A stretch of DNA of 64,000 bases from positions 8,008 to 72,007 of the forward strand of contig NZ_JAMXBJ010000033.1 in NCBI RefSeq assembly GCF_023913755.1, written 5' to 3'. Below, one piece after another: positions 32,562 through 41,413 of the stretch. The notes under the pieces were generated by a model, which saw nothing but the letters and a program-made list of their open reading frames with translations, was not told the origin of the DNA and did no database searches. This DNA is from Pseudarthrobacter cellobiosi (GTDB taxonomy: Bacteria; Actinomycetota; Actinomycetes; Actinomycetales; Micrococcaceae). How positions within the stretch are numbered: the first letter of the stretch is position 1; each line of letters opens with the position of its first letter. The position numbers and the translations under genes were made by a program.

Positions 32562-33357
32562 CGCGATCAACGAAGACGGTCGGGAAATCTGGAACGTCGC
32601 TACTCCTCCCGGTGGATGGGGACAGCCGTGGCCGCAATGCATTGAACTGGCCCGAAAACTTCCAGCCCAGCACTGGACACTCGTCGGCGGACTCATGGTG
32701 CAGCTCCATTCCGCCCACGCGGGCCTGGCCGTCACCCGGCCGACCGCCGACGTGGACATCGTCCTTCATCTGGAAACGCCGGCAACCACCGTCCCGCAGG
32801 TCACCGGCATCCTTCAAGGCATGGGGTACACACTGCAGACCTCCATTGACTCCTCTGCCCCGGCACATCGGTTCCTCCGGGGTGAGGAACAGGTCGACGT
32901 CATGGTCGCGGACCAAATCGCACCCCGGGTTCCGCAGAGACTCGGCGGACACGACATGTTCGCTCTGCCGGCGGGCACCCAGGCGCTGCAGCGAACAGTC
33001 TATTGCCGGCTCTCCGCCGACGAGAACGGCGACGTCCTGATCAGCGTCCCCAACGTTCTCGGCGCCCTCGTACTCAAGGGCGCCGCCTACCGGGAAGACA
33101 GCCGGGACACCCGCCGACACCTGGATGACGCAGCCGTCCTTGCCGCCTGCGTCCATGCCCCGCTGAGTACCCGGGAGGAAATGAAGGGAAGCGACAGGTC
33201 ACGGATCATCGGCCTTCACGAGAAACTCGACGACCCCCGGCACCAGTCCTGGACCCTGCTCGAGGACGAGGACCGGAATCGGGGACACATGACCCTGCGA
33301 ACCCTGGCCGACAACCCACAGGCACCGCCCAAATTCCGCAAAGTGGGAAAAAGCTGA
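32554..33357 (+). CDS. AbiEii/MenT-like nucleotidyltransferase toxin
   Basis: A 267-residue protein with the pol-beta nucleotidyltransferase pattern: WTLVGGLMVQLHSAHAG (GG...), then RPTADVDIVLHLE (the D-x-D metal site), a later LGALVLKGAAYR and RHLDDAAVLAAC. MenT and AbiEii toxins add nucleotides to tRNA or other targets to stop growth, for plasmid stability or phage defence. GTG 32554 has AAGGA upstream and overlaps the antitoxin gene. The target is unknown. Confidence 0.72.
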   Translation: MADAINEDGREIWNVATPPGGWGQPWPQCIELARKLPAQHWTLVGGLMVQLHSAHAGLAVTRPTADVDIVLHLETPATTVPQVTGILQGMGYTLQTSIDSSAPAHRFLRGEEQVDVMVADQIAPRVPQRLGGHDMFALPAGTQALQRTVYCRLSADENGDVLISVPNVLGALVLKGAAYREDSRDTRRHLDDAAVLAACVHAPLSTREEMKGSDRSRIIGLHEKLDDPRHQSWTLLEDEDRNRGHMTLRTLADNPQAPPKFRKVGKS

Positions 33358-33638
33358 GCTGCACCCAACCGGCTCTTCGGCACCTTGAATGTCAGCGCGG
33401 GATCCTGAGCCTACCGCTCGCCATCTTCGGTGTCGGCACCAACCACTATCGGCACGGGCAAGGCCGACCGGTTTCCGGCACAAACGATCCATCGGTCGGC
33501 CCACCAATCGTTCGCATACACCCGCCTGACGACGGAAGTCCCGAATTACCGGACTCTTAAGAGGACTGCGAACCTCGCTGGCATCGGAGGAATCCAGTTA
33601 ACTGCCAACCAGGCAATCCCTGCCGGCATTCCTTTGGC

Positions 33639-34871
33639 CTAGGCCTGAACGAGCAGGCCGGTTGCGAACATCACGCCCAGCCCCAGGATGATGCCTGCGC
33701 CGGTGAGCGGGGTGAAGGTCTTGCCCGAGGTGTCCTTGAGCAGCGGCAGGAGTTTGACGGCCACCTGGGCCACGGCTCCGGCTCCGATGCCGAGCAGGAA
33801 AGCCGCAAGGGCCGGCTGGTAGACGGTCGCTCCTATGAGTGCCCCTGCGGCCGCGGGCGCTCCTGCGATGAGTCCCAGGATCACCAGGCGGCCCAGGCCG
33901 GGAGGCTGTTTGGCGAGCGGGGTGACGATCGCCAGGCCCTCGGTGGTGTTGTGGATGGCGAAGCCGACGATCAGGGAGGCACCCAGGGCGAGTGAGCCGA
34001 CCGCGTATGCGGAACCGATGGCGAGGCCTTCGCCGAGGTTGTGCAGGCCGATGCCGATGGCGATCAGCAGCGCCAGACGCTGCGGCGGCAGGGCTGCAGG
34101 CCGGCCCGTGGCGCCGAGTTCCTGGCGCCGACGCATCCAGGCATCTGTTCCCTCAAGTATGAGGTAGGCGGTCAGGGCGCCGAGGAAGACGACCATGGGG
34201 CCGCCGAACGCGCCGTTGCCGGCCACGAGTTCCACGGCTTCAAGGGTCGCGTCGATGGCCAGGAACGCGAGCAGGCCCACCGTGACGCCCAGCAGGACCC
34301 GGACCCAGGAGGCGGACGAACGGCGCACGAAAGGCATCCACAGCATTCCCAGGGCAACCGGTATCACGCCAACATAGATCCCCAGGAGCGCCATGAGTGC
34401 GAAGAAGGAGCCGCCGCGTTCCGGACTGAGGGCTGCGGCCTCGATGTCCGCGGGGATCTTGCCTCCGGCGGAGGTCACCAGGGCCACTTCGTAGGGATCA
34501 CCGTCCACCCAGTGGTAACTGATGCTCAGGGTCGTGGACTCCAGCGGCGCCATGGTCTCGCGGCTCTGGGTAAACATCGCGTAATAGTCCGAGACGTTCA
34601 CTTGGGCGATGGACACCGGATCCGGTCCCTCGTTCCGGACCGTGATTTCGATCTGGCCGGGCGTGAGGCGGATGTCCTCGACTGCGACCTCCTCCTTGGG
34701 CGGAACGCCCTCGGAGAGCGTGCCGAGGCCCGGCGCGTTCAGGAGCGAGAACAGGCCCACCAGGATCGCGATCAGGACCAGCGGCCCGACGCCGAGCAGC
34801 CACCGCGGTACCGGCTTCCGGCGGTGCGGTGCTGCCGCCTGTGCCGGGACCGTTTTCTCATCGAGAGTCAT
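33639..34871 (-). CDS. ZIP-family metal transporter with N-terminal external domain
   Basis: A 410-residue protein. After one TM helix comes an external beta-rich domain (about 45-140; EVAVEDIRLTPGQIEITVRNEG). Seven to eight TM helices follow with the ZIP metal site GIGLHNLGEGLAIG and VGFAIHNTTEGLAI (two HNxxEG). ZIP proteins move divalent metal (Zn, Mn, Fe) inward. It starts inside the stop of the multicopper oxidase gene (ATGA). That oxidase and the divergent DtxR/MntR regulator suggest Mn or Fe as substrate (inference). Confidence 0.85.
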   Translation of the reverse strand: MTLDEKTVPAQAAAPHRRKPVPRWLLGVGPLVLIAILVGLFSLLNAPGLGTLSEGVPPKEEVAVEDIRLTPGQIEITVRNEGPDPVSIAQVNVSDYYAMFTQSRETMAPLESTTLSISYHWVDGDPYEVALVTSAGGKIPADIEAAALSPERGGSFFALMALLGIYVGVIPVALGMLWMPFVRRSSASWVRVLLGVTVGLLAFLAIDATLEAVELVAGNGAFGGPMVVFLGALTAYLILEGTDAWMRRRQELGATGRPAALPPQRLALLIAIGIGLHNLGEGLAIGSAYAVGSLALGASLIVGFAIHNTTEGLAIVTPLAKQPPGLGRLVILGLIAGAPAAAGALIGATVYQPALAAFLLGIGAGAVAQVAVKLLPLLKDTSGKTFTPLTGAGIILGLGVMFATGLLVQA

Positions 34872-35983
34872 GATGCGCTCACCTCGAAGAATCCCATCCA
34901 GCCCAGCTCGGCAAACTCCGTCTTGTGGGCGTGGAACATGTACTTGCCCGGGAACGGGAACCGGAGTTCCACGATGCCGCGCTGGCCCTGCACCTGCGAG
35001 ATGGTATCCGTGAACTCGCTGGGGGTCAGCATGGTCCCCGTGGGGTAGTAGTGGAAGAAGTTGCCGTGCACGTGGAACGAATTGATGGGGTCATACTCCA
35101 GCACGTTGATCAGGTGGATCCGCACCAGCTCGTTCTGCTTGACCTGCACGGGGAAGTCCATGAAATGGAAGGGCAGGCCGTTGACGGAGTAGAACTCGTT
35201 GTCGTCCCCGCCGTCGGTGTTGTAGCCGTTCATGACCATCACCATTTCGTTGTCGGCCTTCGGCCGGCCTTCCTTGGGTTCGATGATGAACCCGCCGTAG
35301 AGGCCCTTCGCGATGTGCGGGGCAAGCGGTGACTGGTGGCAGTGGTAGAGGTGCGTGCCGAACGGGGTGGCATCGAATTCGTAGGTGAAGCTTTGGCCCG
35401 GGGCGATGGAACCGGCGCCGATGCCGGGCGTGCCGTCCATTTCAGCCGTGTGGATCCCGTGGAAGTGGATTGTGTGGGGGTGGGCTCCGGCGTTGGTGAA
35501 GTGGATCTTCAGCGCATCGCCTTCCTGCGCCCAGAGGGTCGGGCCGGGAATTCGGCCGTTGTAGCTCCAGCCCGGGAACGTCACGCCCGGTGCGATCTCG
35601 AAGTCCTTATCGACCGCGACGATGTCCCATTCCCGCAGGGTCCTGCCGTCGGGCAGGGTGCTGGTCTTGCCCCGGTCGAAGTCGTGCAGGATCGCGGTCG
35701 GGTCGATCCCGGCCCGCTCAGGAAGGACCGATCCGCCGGCAAAACCGGCATGTCCGGCGTGGCTGACGCCAGTACCAACGGCCGACGACGGGCTGCCGGC
35801 CTGCGCTGCCCCGGAGCCCGACCGTGCCGCGGCCCCTCCCCCGGCACCGTTGCCGGAATGCTGGTCATGCCCGCTGGACGCCTCAGCCTGCAGAACGGAA
35901 AAGGCCGGGACAGCTGCAAAAGCGGCAGCGCCGGACAGCATGGACCGCCTGCTCGGGAGCTTCTCCGACAATGTTTTCGGCAT
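34868..35983 (-). CDS. two-domain multicopper oxidase
   Basis: A 371-residue protein with a twin-arginine signal (SRRSMLSGAAAFAAVPA). A Gly/Ala/His-rich linker follows (HDQHSGNGAGGG). The first cupredoxin domain has HPHTIHFHGIHT and HLYHCHQSPLAPH (T1 Cys). The second has SFHVHGNFFHY and FHAHKTEFAELGWMGFF. The type-2/3 and type-1 copper ligands follow a two-domain (nitrite-reductase/small-laccase-like) plan rather than three-domain laccase. It likely oxidises a metal ion (Mn2+, Fe2+) or Cu+ outside the cell. AAAGGA precedes ATG 35983. Confidence 0.85.
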   Translation of the reverse strand: MPKTLSEKLPSRRSMLSGAAAFAAVPAFSVLQAEASSGHDQHSGNGAGGGAAARSGSGAAQAGSPSSAVGTGVSHAGHAGFAGGSVLPERAGIDPTAILHDFDRGKTSTLPDGRTLREWDIVAVDKDFEIAPGVTFPGWSYNGRIPGPTLWAQEGDALKIHFTNAGAHPHTIHFHGIHTAEMDGTPGIGAGSIAPGQSFTYEFDATPFGTHLYHCHQSPLAPHIAKGLYGGFIIEPKEGRPKADNEMVMVMNGYNTDGGDDNEFYSVNGLPFHFMDFPVQVKQNELVRIHLINVLEYDPINSFHVHGNFFHYYPTGTMLTPSEFTDTISQVQGQRGIVELRFPFPGKYMFHAHKTEFAELGWMGFFEVSAS

Positions 35984-36065
35984 GCCGATTCCTTTTCGCT
36001 TCAATAGGAAAACTAAATTGTTCGATAAGCCTAACATTCTGCCTGCCCTTGGTACCATTGATGGC
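35984..36065. promoter_or_regulatory. divergent promoter with DtxR/MntR-like half sites
   Basis: The 82-bp AT-rich gap contains AACTAAATTGTTCGATAAGC followed by CTAAC. TAAGCCTAAC resembles half of the IdeR/MntR box. It probably drives both the oxidase-ZIP operon and the regulator. Confidence 0.4.
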
Positions 36066-36740
36066 ATGCCCGTCTCCGATTTGTCCTCGTCAGCCCAGGA
36101 CTACCTCAAGCTGATCTGGTCGGCCACGGAGTGGTCGGCTACTCCCATTACAGTCAGCGTCATGGCCGAGCGCCTCGGCGTCAGACCCTCCACCGTGTCG
36201 GATGGGATCAAGAAGCTGGCCAAGCAGGAACTTGTCACCCACGCACCGTACGGGAGCATAGAGCTGACTGCAGCGGGGCGCGAACACGCCGTCGCCATGG
36301 TCCGCCGGCACCGCCTCCTGGAGACCTTCCTGGTCCAAGCGCTCGGGTACGGCTGGGATGAGGTTCACGATGAAGCCGAAACCCTTGAGCATGCCGTTTC
36401 GGACAAGCTGATCGAACGCATTGACCAACAACTCGGCCACCCGACACGGGATCCGCACGGGGACCCCATCCCGCCTACCGACGGACTCCCGCACTTGCCG
36501 ACAGGAACGCAGCTCTCGGCCGCAGCCGCCGGCGGCACCGTGGCCATCACGCGCATTTCCGACGCTGATCCACAGATGCTGCGCTACTTCACCGAATTAG
36601 GACTCGCGCCGGACACGAGGCTCACCGTGAAGGAACACCGCCCCTACGCAGATATCACCACCATCCGGCTGCACGGGCCCGGGCGGGATATTGATCTGGG
36701 AGCGTCAGCGTCGGAAGCGATCTGGGTCGTCGCGGTCTAG
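36066..36740 (+). CDS. DtxR/MntR-family metal-dependent regulator
   Basis: A 224-residue protein: winged HTH (AERLGVRPSTVSDGIKKLAK), the dimerisation/metal domain (REHAVAMVRRHRLLETFLVQALGYGWDEVHDEAETLEHAVSD) with the usual His, Glu and Asp ligands, and a C-terminal FeoA/SH3-like domain (TELGLAPDTRLTVKEHRPY). With Mn2+ or Fe2+ bound it should repress. The divergent neighbours are the multicopper oxidase and ZIP genes. No strong ribosome site. Confidence 0.85.
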   Translation: MPVSDLSSSAQDYLKLIWSATEWSATPITVSVMAERLGVRPSTVSDGIKKLAKQELVTHAPYGSIELTAAGREHAVAMVRRHRLLETFLVQALGYGWDEVHDEAETLEHAVSDKLIERIDQQLGHPTRDPHGDPIPPTDGLPHLPTGTQLSAAAAGGTVAITRISDADPQMLRYFTELGLAPDTRLTVKEHRPYADITTIRLHGPGRDIDLGASASEAIWVVAV

Positions 36741-37065
36741 CGGTACGCAGGGAGGGCTCCCCTCCTGTCCATCCCAGGCAGGGCTCGCGCGTTCCGGGGC
36801 AATATGCGCGGACGGCTGCGGCATCGATGCTGAACCGCCACGCCGACGCCGCAACAGCTCCCTACGTGCTCACCATGCCTCTCGACAGCATCCGTCACTG
36901 ACCGGCGCAACATTCCCAGAGAGGGCAGATAACCACAGCTCGGGTCCTCGACCTCGGCGCAATACAAAAGGCTCGGGACGGGGCGCTTCGGATGACCCCG
37001 CAGTCCGCCTGACGCTGGTGCCGCCGGCGCGAATTGAGGCTGAAGCTAGGTTGTCTGACGCCGGG
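36741..37065. other. intergenic stretch between convergent genes
   Basis: Between the regulator and SURF1, which converge. No supported gene or hairpin; frames here are shadows. Confidence 0.45.
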
Positions 37066-37938
37066 TCAGAGGCCCATGGCGTCGAGAAGAGCATCTTCCT
37101 CGTCATCGGAGCCCGGGCGGCGCGGTTTGCCTTGTGGGCCTGTGCGCTGGCCGGGCCCGGACGGTTCCTGGATTTCACGTTCCTCCCGGTCGATGCGGGC
37201 CTGCTGCCGGGCCATGTAGCCGAACCCGACAAAGGCCAGCACCCCGAAGGTAATCCACTGCAACGCGTAGGACAGATTGGACCCTTCCTGCACTTTTGGC
37301 GGGGCAAGTGGCTGAGGGGCAAGCTGTGGAGGGGGCGTTTCGGAGGCCATGAGGCCATAGCTGCCGGTCTTGACCGGATACTCCAGCTGGCGCGCGTAGG
37401 AGCCCAGGTCAATGCTGGCCAGTTGCCCGTCCGGAGCACTCCGGTCAAGGTCAGCCTCTGAGGGTTTGATCCGCACGACCGCAGCGATGGTTCCGCGCGG
37501 CGGTGCAGGAACCGTGTCCGGGTAGCCGGGCCGGTTGTTTCCGATGGGAAGCCAACCCCGGTTAATAATGATTGTTTCCCCGGAGACCAGGCGGAACGGC
37601 ACCACAACCTCATACCCTGCGGCAGAGTGGTTGGGCCGGTTCCGGACGATGCGCTGGTCCTCAGCGATGTAGTGACCCCTTACAGAAACAGTCGCCCATT
37701 TCGCGTCCGGGTCCGGGGTCTCGAAGTACCGGCTGGCTTCTGCGTAAGGGACGGGCGGCTTGTCGTAGTTCTGCTGGACGCGGCGGATTTCGGCCACCGC
37801 CTGGTTCCTACGGTCCATCTGCCAGTTACCCAGCCCTACGCAGGCGGCGGCAAACAGCGCGGCCATGCCCAGGATGCCCAGCCACCGCCAGGACAGCAGG
37901 AATCCGTAGGCCCGGGGGCCCCGGTCCTTGTTCAGCAT
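37066..37938 (-). CDS. SURF1-family cytochrome oxidase assembly protein
   Basis: A 290-residue protein with the SURF1 layout: N-terminal TM (WLGILGMAALFAAACVGLGNWQMDRR), a large external domain (VRGHYIAEDQRIVRNRPN, GYEVVVPFRLVSGETIIINRGWLP) and a C-terminal TM (ALQWITFGVLAFVGFGYMARQQ). It assists heme a insertion into cytochrome oxidase. ATG 37938 lies 5 bp after the DUF3105 stop, so it is the last gene of the M23-DUF305-DUF3105-SURF1 operon. The Asp/Glu-rich end is typical for actinobacteria. Confidence 0.9.
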   Translation of the reverse strand: MLNKDRGPRAYGFLLSWRWLGILGMAALFAAACVGLGNWQMDRRNQAVAEIRRVQQNYDKPPVPYAEASRYFETPDPDAKWATVSVRGHYIAEDQRIVRNRPNHSAAGYEVVVPFRLVSGETIIINRGWLPIGNNRPGYPDTVPAPPRGTIAAVVRIKPSEADLDRSAPDGQLASIDLGSYARQLEYPVKTGSYGLMASETPPPQLAPQPLAPPKVQEGSNLSYALQWITFGVLAFVGFGYMARQQARIDREEREIQEPSGPGQRTGPQGKPRRPGSDDEEDALLDAMGL

Positions 37939-37943
37939 GAATG

Positions 37944-38579
37944 TCAGCCCTGCACGCCGCCGGAACACACGGCCCCCGGTTCGGGGGACTGCGGCCCTTG
38001 ACGGTACTTCTTAATGAACGGAGCCAGGCGTTCATCGCTGCCGCTGTCCACGGCGAGCTGTTTGCCCCAGGCTGTTGCCACAACCGGGGAGGTTTGTCCG
38101 GCTACCGGGCTGAGCAGGAGGTAATCCTGCTTGCCGGCCAAGGCCGTCAGCTCGGCAAGCTGGTCGGCGCCCAGGTCGGGACGGTAGGTGAGCCAGACCG
38201 CCCCGTGTTCCAGGGAATGCACTGCCCGCGTCTGTTCAACGGGCGTGGTGTAGATTCCGCAGTTCGTCCAGACCGGGGCATGGTCCCCGCCCGTGGCCGG
38301 AGTCCGGGGATAGCTGACGGGCTCGCTGGTGTGGTTCCTGGACTGGTCGGGATAGTCCTGCTCGCCCTCGATGGGCCGGGCCGCCGCGGCATTAAGCCGG
38401 TCGCGCTGCTGCACCTCCCCGACAACGACGAAGGTCACCGCCGCGACGATTGCGAGGACCACGGCCGCACCCGTGCCGTAAATCAGCCAGGCCCGCCGCC
38501 TGTCGGCCGCGCGCTGCTTGGCCTGCACCGCAGCCAGGAGCGCTTTACGGTCCTCGTGGGGTTTCGGTTTACCAGACAT
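37944..38579 (-). CDS. DUF3105 membrane-anchored protein (copy 2)
   Basis: A protein of about 211 residues. A basic start is followed by one TM helix and an external DUF3105 domain: ATGGDHAPVWTNCGIY, AVHSLEHGAVWLTYRPD and CSGG. ATG 38579 is the better start; TTG 38609, overlapping the upstream stop, is possible. It sits between DUF305 and SURF1 in one operon. That context, with copy 3 beside Lgt and a multicopper oxidase, suggests an external copper or heme-copper role, not proven. Confidence 0.85.
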   Translation of the reverse strand: MSGKPKPHEDRKALLAAVQAKQRAADRRRAWLIYGTGAAVVLAIVAAVTFVVVGEVQQRDRLNAAAARPIEGEQDYPDQSRNHTSEPVSYPRTPATGGDHAPVWTNCGIYTTPVEQTRAVHSLEHGAVWLTYRPDLGADQLAELTALAGKQDYLLLSPVAGQTSPVVATAWGKQLAVDSGSDERLAPFIKKYRQGPQSPEPGAVCSGGVQG

Positions 38580-38605
38580 GGGCGGTCTCGCTTTCTTAGG
38601 CGCGG

Positions 38606-39280
38606 TCAAAGTCGGCCGCGGAGCTCTTCAAGGGCAGTAATTTCGGCCGTCTGGGCTTCGACTATACGGGCGGCGAAGTCTCGGACCTTTGAGGTTTCCG
38701 CCAAGCGGGTACCGGCGGAGGCCATGGCCACGCCACCTTGATGATGGCGGATCATCAGGTCGGTGAACAGCCGGTCCGCCTCCGCACCTGAGGTTTCGCG
38801 CAGCGCCTGCATCTGTTCCGGGGTGGCCATCCCTTCCATGACATCTTCGGTGCCGGCCCCTTGGGTCCCGTGCGAGGCTCCGGTCCCGTCATGAGTACCG
38901 CCGGCCGTCATCCATGCCATCGGCGGTGCTGTCCCGGCCTGGGTCAGTCCCCAGTCCTGCAGCCAAGCGAACATCTGGCCGTTCTGATGCTGCTGGGCGG
39001 TGGCAATGTCGTAGGCGACCGCCCGGATCTCGGGGTCGTCGGACTTGTCCCGGATCAACAGGGCCATCTCCACTGCCTGCGCGTGATGGGTCTGCATGTC
39101 CCGGGCAAATCCCGCGTCCGCGCCCGAGTCCGGGACGAGTGCGGGCGCTGTCGAAAGCCGGCCCAGGGCAAAGAAACCCAGTGCGGTGAGGGCGATGACT
39201 GTGACGAAGACGGCCCAGAGCCGCTTTCGGGGCAGCGGCGATGGTGCCGTGGGCTGTTCACGCGGCTCGGTGAGGTTCAC
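38606..39280 (-). CDS. DUF305 membrane-anchored protein
   Basis: A 224-residue protein: one TM anchor (LWAVFVTVIALTALGFFALG), then two DUF305 helical hairpins. The first has ARDMQTHHAQAVEMALLI and the second DLMIRHHQGGVAMASAG. The HH pairs with Met probably bind copper. DUF305 is ferritin-like and often plasmid-borne with copper genes. GTG 39280 overlaps the M23 stop by 4 bp (GTGA), so translation is coupled. Confidence 0.85.
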   Translation of the reverse strand: MNLTEPREQPTAPSPLPRKRLWAVFVTVIALTALGFFALGRLSTAPALVPDSGADAGFARDMQTHHAQAVEMALLIRDKSDDPEIRAVAYDIATAQQHQNGQMFAWLQDWGLTQAGTAPPMAWMTAGGTHDGTGASHGTQGAGTEDVMEGMATPEQMQALRETSGAEADRLFTDLMIRHHQGGVAMASAGTRLAETSKVRDFAARIVEAQTAEITALEELRGRL

Positions 39281-40062
39281 GACCGCAGCCAGCCCCGGGG
39301 ATCGACGGGTACGCCGTTTCGGACGATTTCGAAGTGCAGGTGGCATCCGGTGGAGTTTCCGGTCGTTCCGGCCCCGCCGAGCCGCTGGCCCTTGGCCACC
39401 ACGGCACCGACCGAGACCTCTATCGATGACAGATGGTTGTACGTGCTTTTCATGCCGTTGCCATGGTCAACCACGATGCGGTTCCCGCCACCGTTCTGGG
39501 ACCATCCAGCTTCCACGACGGTCCCGGAGCCGGCGCTGAAGACTGCGGTCTGGCAGGAGGCGACCAGATCCAGTCCGGTATGCAGCTCACCGGAACCGCC
39601 TGTGATCGGGCTGGTACGGAATCCGAACGGAGAAGAAATGGACATGCTGGCCAGCGGTGCCCCCAGGGTGGAATCCACAGGTACGGCGGTTGGCGGTGCC
39701 GCTGCTGCTGCGGCGGGGGTTACGGCAGCAGCTCCTGTGGCGGCAGGCGCTGCTGGCGCCGGCAGGTCGGCGGGCCGGGTCCCGACTTCAGTCCGTGGAT
39801 AGGTGATGACTGCCTGTGCCTGCGCTGCTATGGCCGGGGCGGCCTCAACAGCAGCCGGCTGGGCGGCGGTGACGGTTCCGGCGGCGATGAGTCCGGCATG
39901 CGCGGCGGGTATGCCGGCGGCCAGCATGACAACAGCGGCAAAAGCCGAAGCACCGGGCAGCCAGGCCGGGCGCGGGGACGGGGCCTGAGGTCGGGCGGCG
40001 GCGCGGCGGCGGGAGTGGTCATGGGGCAGGGCGCGGCGGCGGCCGTGGCGGGAGGGGGGCAC
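39277..40062 (-). CDS. M23 peptidase (LysM-free peptidoglycan hydrolase) under riboswitch
   Basis: A 261-residue exported protein: an Arg-rich start, a signal/TM helix, an Ala/Pro-rich region, then an M23 (LytM) domain. SPFGFRTSPITGGSGELHTGLDLVA holds the HxxxD zinc ligands and GCHLHFEIV holds the HxH. It cuts peptidoglycan cross-links. GTG 40062 lies just after the riboswitch with AAAGGA upstream; the upstream extension through the riboswitch is not coding. It is the first gene of an operon with DUF305, DUF3105 and SURF1. Confidence 0.85.
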   Translation of the reverse strand: MPPSRHGRRRALPHDHSRRRAAARPQAPSPRPAWLPGASAFAAVVMLAAGIPAAHAGLIAAGTVTAAQPAAVEAAPAIAAQAQAVITYPRTEVGTRPADLPAPAAPAATGAAAVTPAAAAAAPPTAVPVDSTLGAPLASMSISSPFGFRTSPITGGSGELHTGLDLVASCQTAVFSAGSGTVVEAGWSQNGGGNRIVVDHGNGMKSTYNHLSSIEVSVGAVVAKGQRLGGAGTTGNSTGCHLHFEIVRNGVPVDPRGWLRS

Positions 40063-40074
40063 AGCTGATCCTTT

Positions 40075-40222
40075 CGGGTCGCCTGCGAAGTTAGCTGTCG
40101 GGTTCGGACCAAGGAAAAGCCCGGACACAGTTCCGGCGCCGGCCCGCGTGGGCCCGTACCGCTGTGTGTCTTAACCCCAAGGCAGCACGCTGCCGTTAAT
40201 GGGTCCTCCGCCCCCGCCGTGT
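40075..40222 (-). promoter_or_regulatory. c-di-AMP riboswitch (ydaO type), copy 1
   Basis: On the minus strand it reads GGCGGGGGCGGAGGACCC, then TTGGGGTTAAG, then CCGAACCCGACAGCTAACTT and CGCAGGCG. These are the conserved blocks of the ydaO/yuaA c-di-AMP aptamer. In actinobacteria it precedes wall-hydrolase genes and turns them off when c-di-AMP is high. Here it leads the M23 operon. Confidence 0.88.
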
Positions 40223-40393
40223 GAGTTCGTAGTATGGCGCCGCCGGCGGGGCTGAGCGTCCGGAGCCAAGGCTTAATACAGAAAAGCCTGAATCAACATT
40301 ACACGACCACCACATATGTCACAATTCGATAACAACGGAGATGGTGATTTCTACAACCCGTACAACTCTCAAGAGGGTCAAATCGTTCCCGGG

Positions 40394-41371
40394 CTACTCG
40401 GGCCAGCGCCGCGGCTCGGGCCTGTCCGCCAACTGCTGCAGGTAGTCGTTGTAGGCGTCGAGTTCGGGGGTCCCTGCGGTCAGTTCGGCCCGGTCGATAC
40501 TGGCATTGGATTTGGTTTCTTCGCGTTGCCAGCGGACCAGGATGAACATCAGCAGGAGCACTCCGGGCAGTTCGCCGTAGGACCAGGCCAGTCCGCCGGC
40601 TATGCCCTGGTCCGTTATCGGGTTGATGTTCCAGGCCGGGGGTGGTGTGGCGAAGAATTTCACCATGGGTGCGGTGGCCATCATGAGGACGACCCCGAAG
40701 AAGGCGTGGAGCGGCATTTCCGCGAAGATGTCGATCATCCGTCCGAAGTGGGTCTGGCGGCTCGGCAGGGGGTCAGCGGAGATCAGCGGCACCGTGAAGA
40801 GTATCCCGGAGATTAAAAACAGCAGTTCCAGGCCGACATGGCCGTACCAGGTCGGCAGCAGCAGGTCTGCCAGGCCGGAGAAGTACACACCGTAAAAGCT
40901 GAGCAGGAACAGCGGGACCATGAAGGCGGGGTGAACTGCCACGCGTCCCCAGCGCGAACGCAGCCCCCAGAGCGCTGTCCGGAGAACCCGGCGGCCCAGC
41001 CTGCCGTGCGGTGTTGCCCGCAGCAGCAGTGTCCCAGGGGATCCGATGACCAGCAGCGGCGGAACGGCCATCATCAGGGTCAACTGCTGGAACATGAAAA
41101 TCGAGAACATCCGCAGCCCGTACCCTTCGATGCCGGCGCCCATGACCACGACGAGGGCCAGGCAGCCCGTCAGGAAGGAACAGGTCCGTACCACGGACCA
41201 GCGCCGGCCCTGCCGCCATAAGCTGATCGCCCCCGCCAGGTAGAGCACTGCGGCCAGGAGCATCAGGGCAGGGATCAGCGGGACAGGCTGCAGGTTGGGC
41301 GCCAGGTATTCAGCCAGCGACGGGGGCAGCGACGGAAGCCAGACCGGACCGGTGATGTCAGGCTCAGACAT
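40394..41371 (-). CDS. CtaG-type cytochrome c oxidase assembly protein
   Basis: A 325-residue protein with seven TM helices and the caa3_CtaG domain. Features include MFQQLTLMMAVPPLLVIGSP, GLELLFLISGILFTVPLISADPLPSR and MPLHAFFGVVLMM. His and Met in these helices are proposed copper ligands. It inserts or protects copper of the oxidase. It sits 43 bp downstream of an ArsR-type regulator on the same strand, so it is probably metal controlled. Confidence 0.88.
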   Translation of the reverse strand: MSEPDITGPVWLPSLPPSLAEYLAPNLQPVPLIPALMLLAAVLYLAGAISLWRQGRRWSVVRTCSFLTGCLALVVVMGAGIEGYGLRMFSIFMFQQLTLMMAVPPLLVIGSPGTLLLRATPHGRLGRRVLRTALWGLRSRWGRVAVHPAFMVPLFLLSFYGVYFSGLADLLLPTWYGHVGLELLFLISGILFTVPLISADPLPSRQTHFGRMIDIFAEMPLHAFFGVVLMMATAPMVKFFATPPPAWNINPITDQGIAGGLAWSYGELPGVLLLMFILVRWQREETKSNASIDRAELTAGTPELDAYNDYLQQLADRPEPRRWPE

Positions 41372-41413
41372 CGCTGCACCGGGTATCGCCCTGCCGGGAC
41401 CGGCCTGCCCCTG

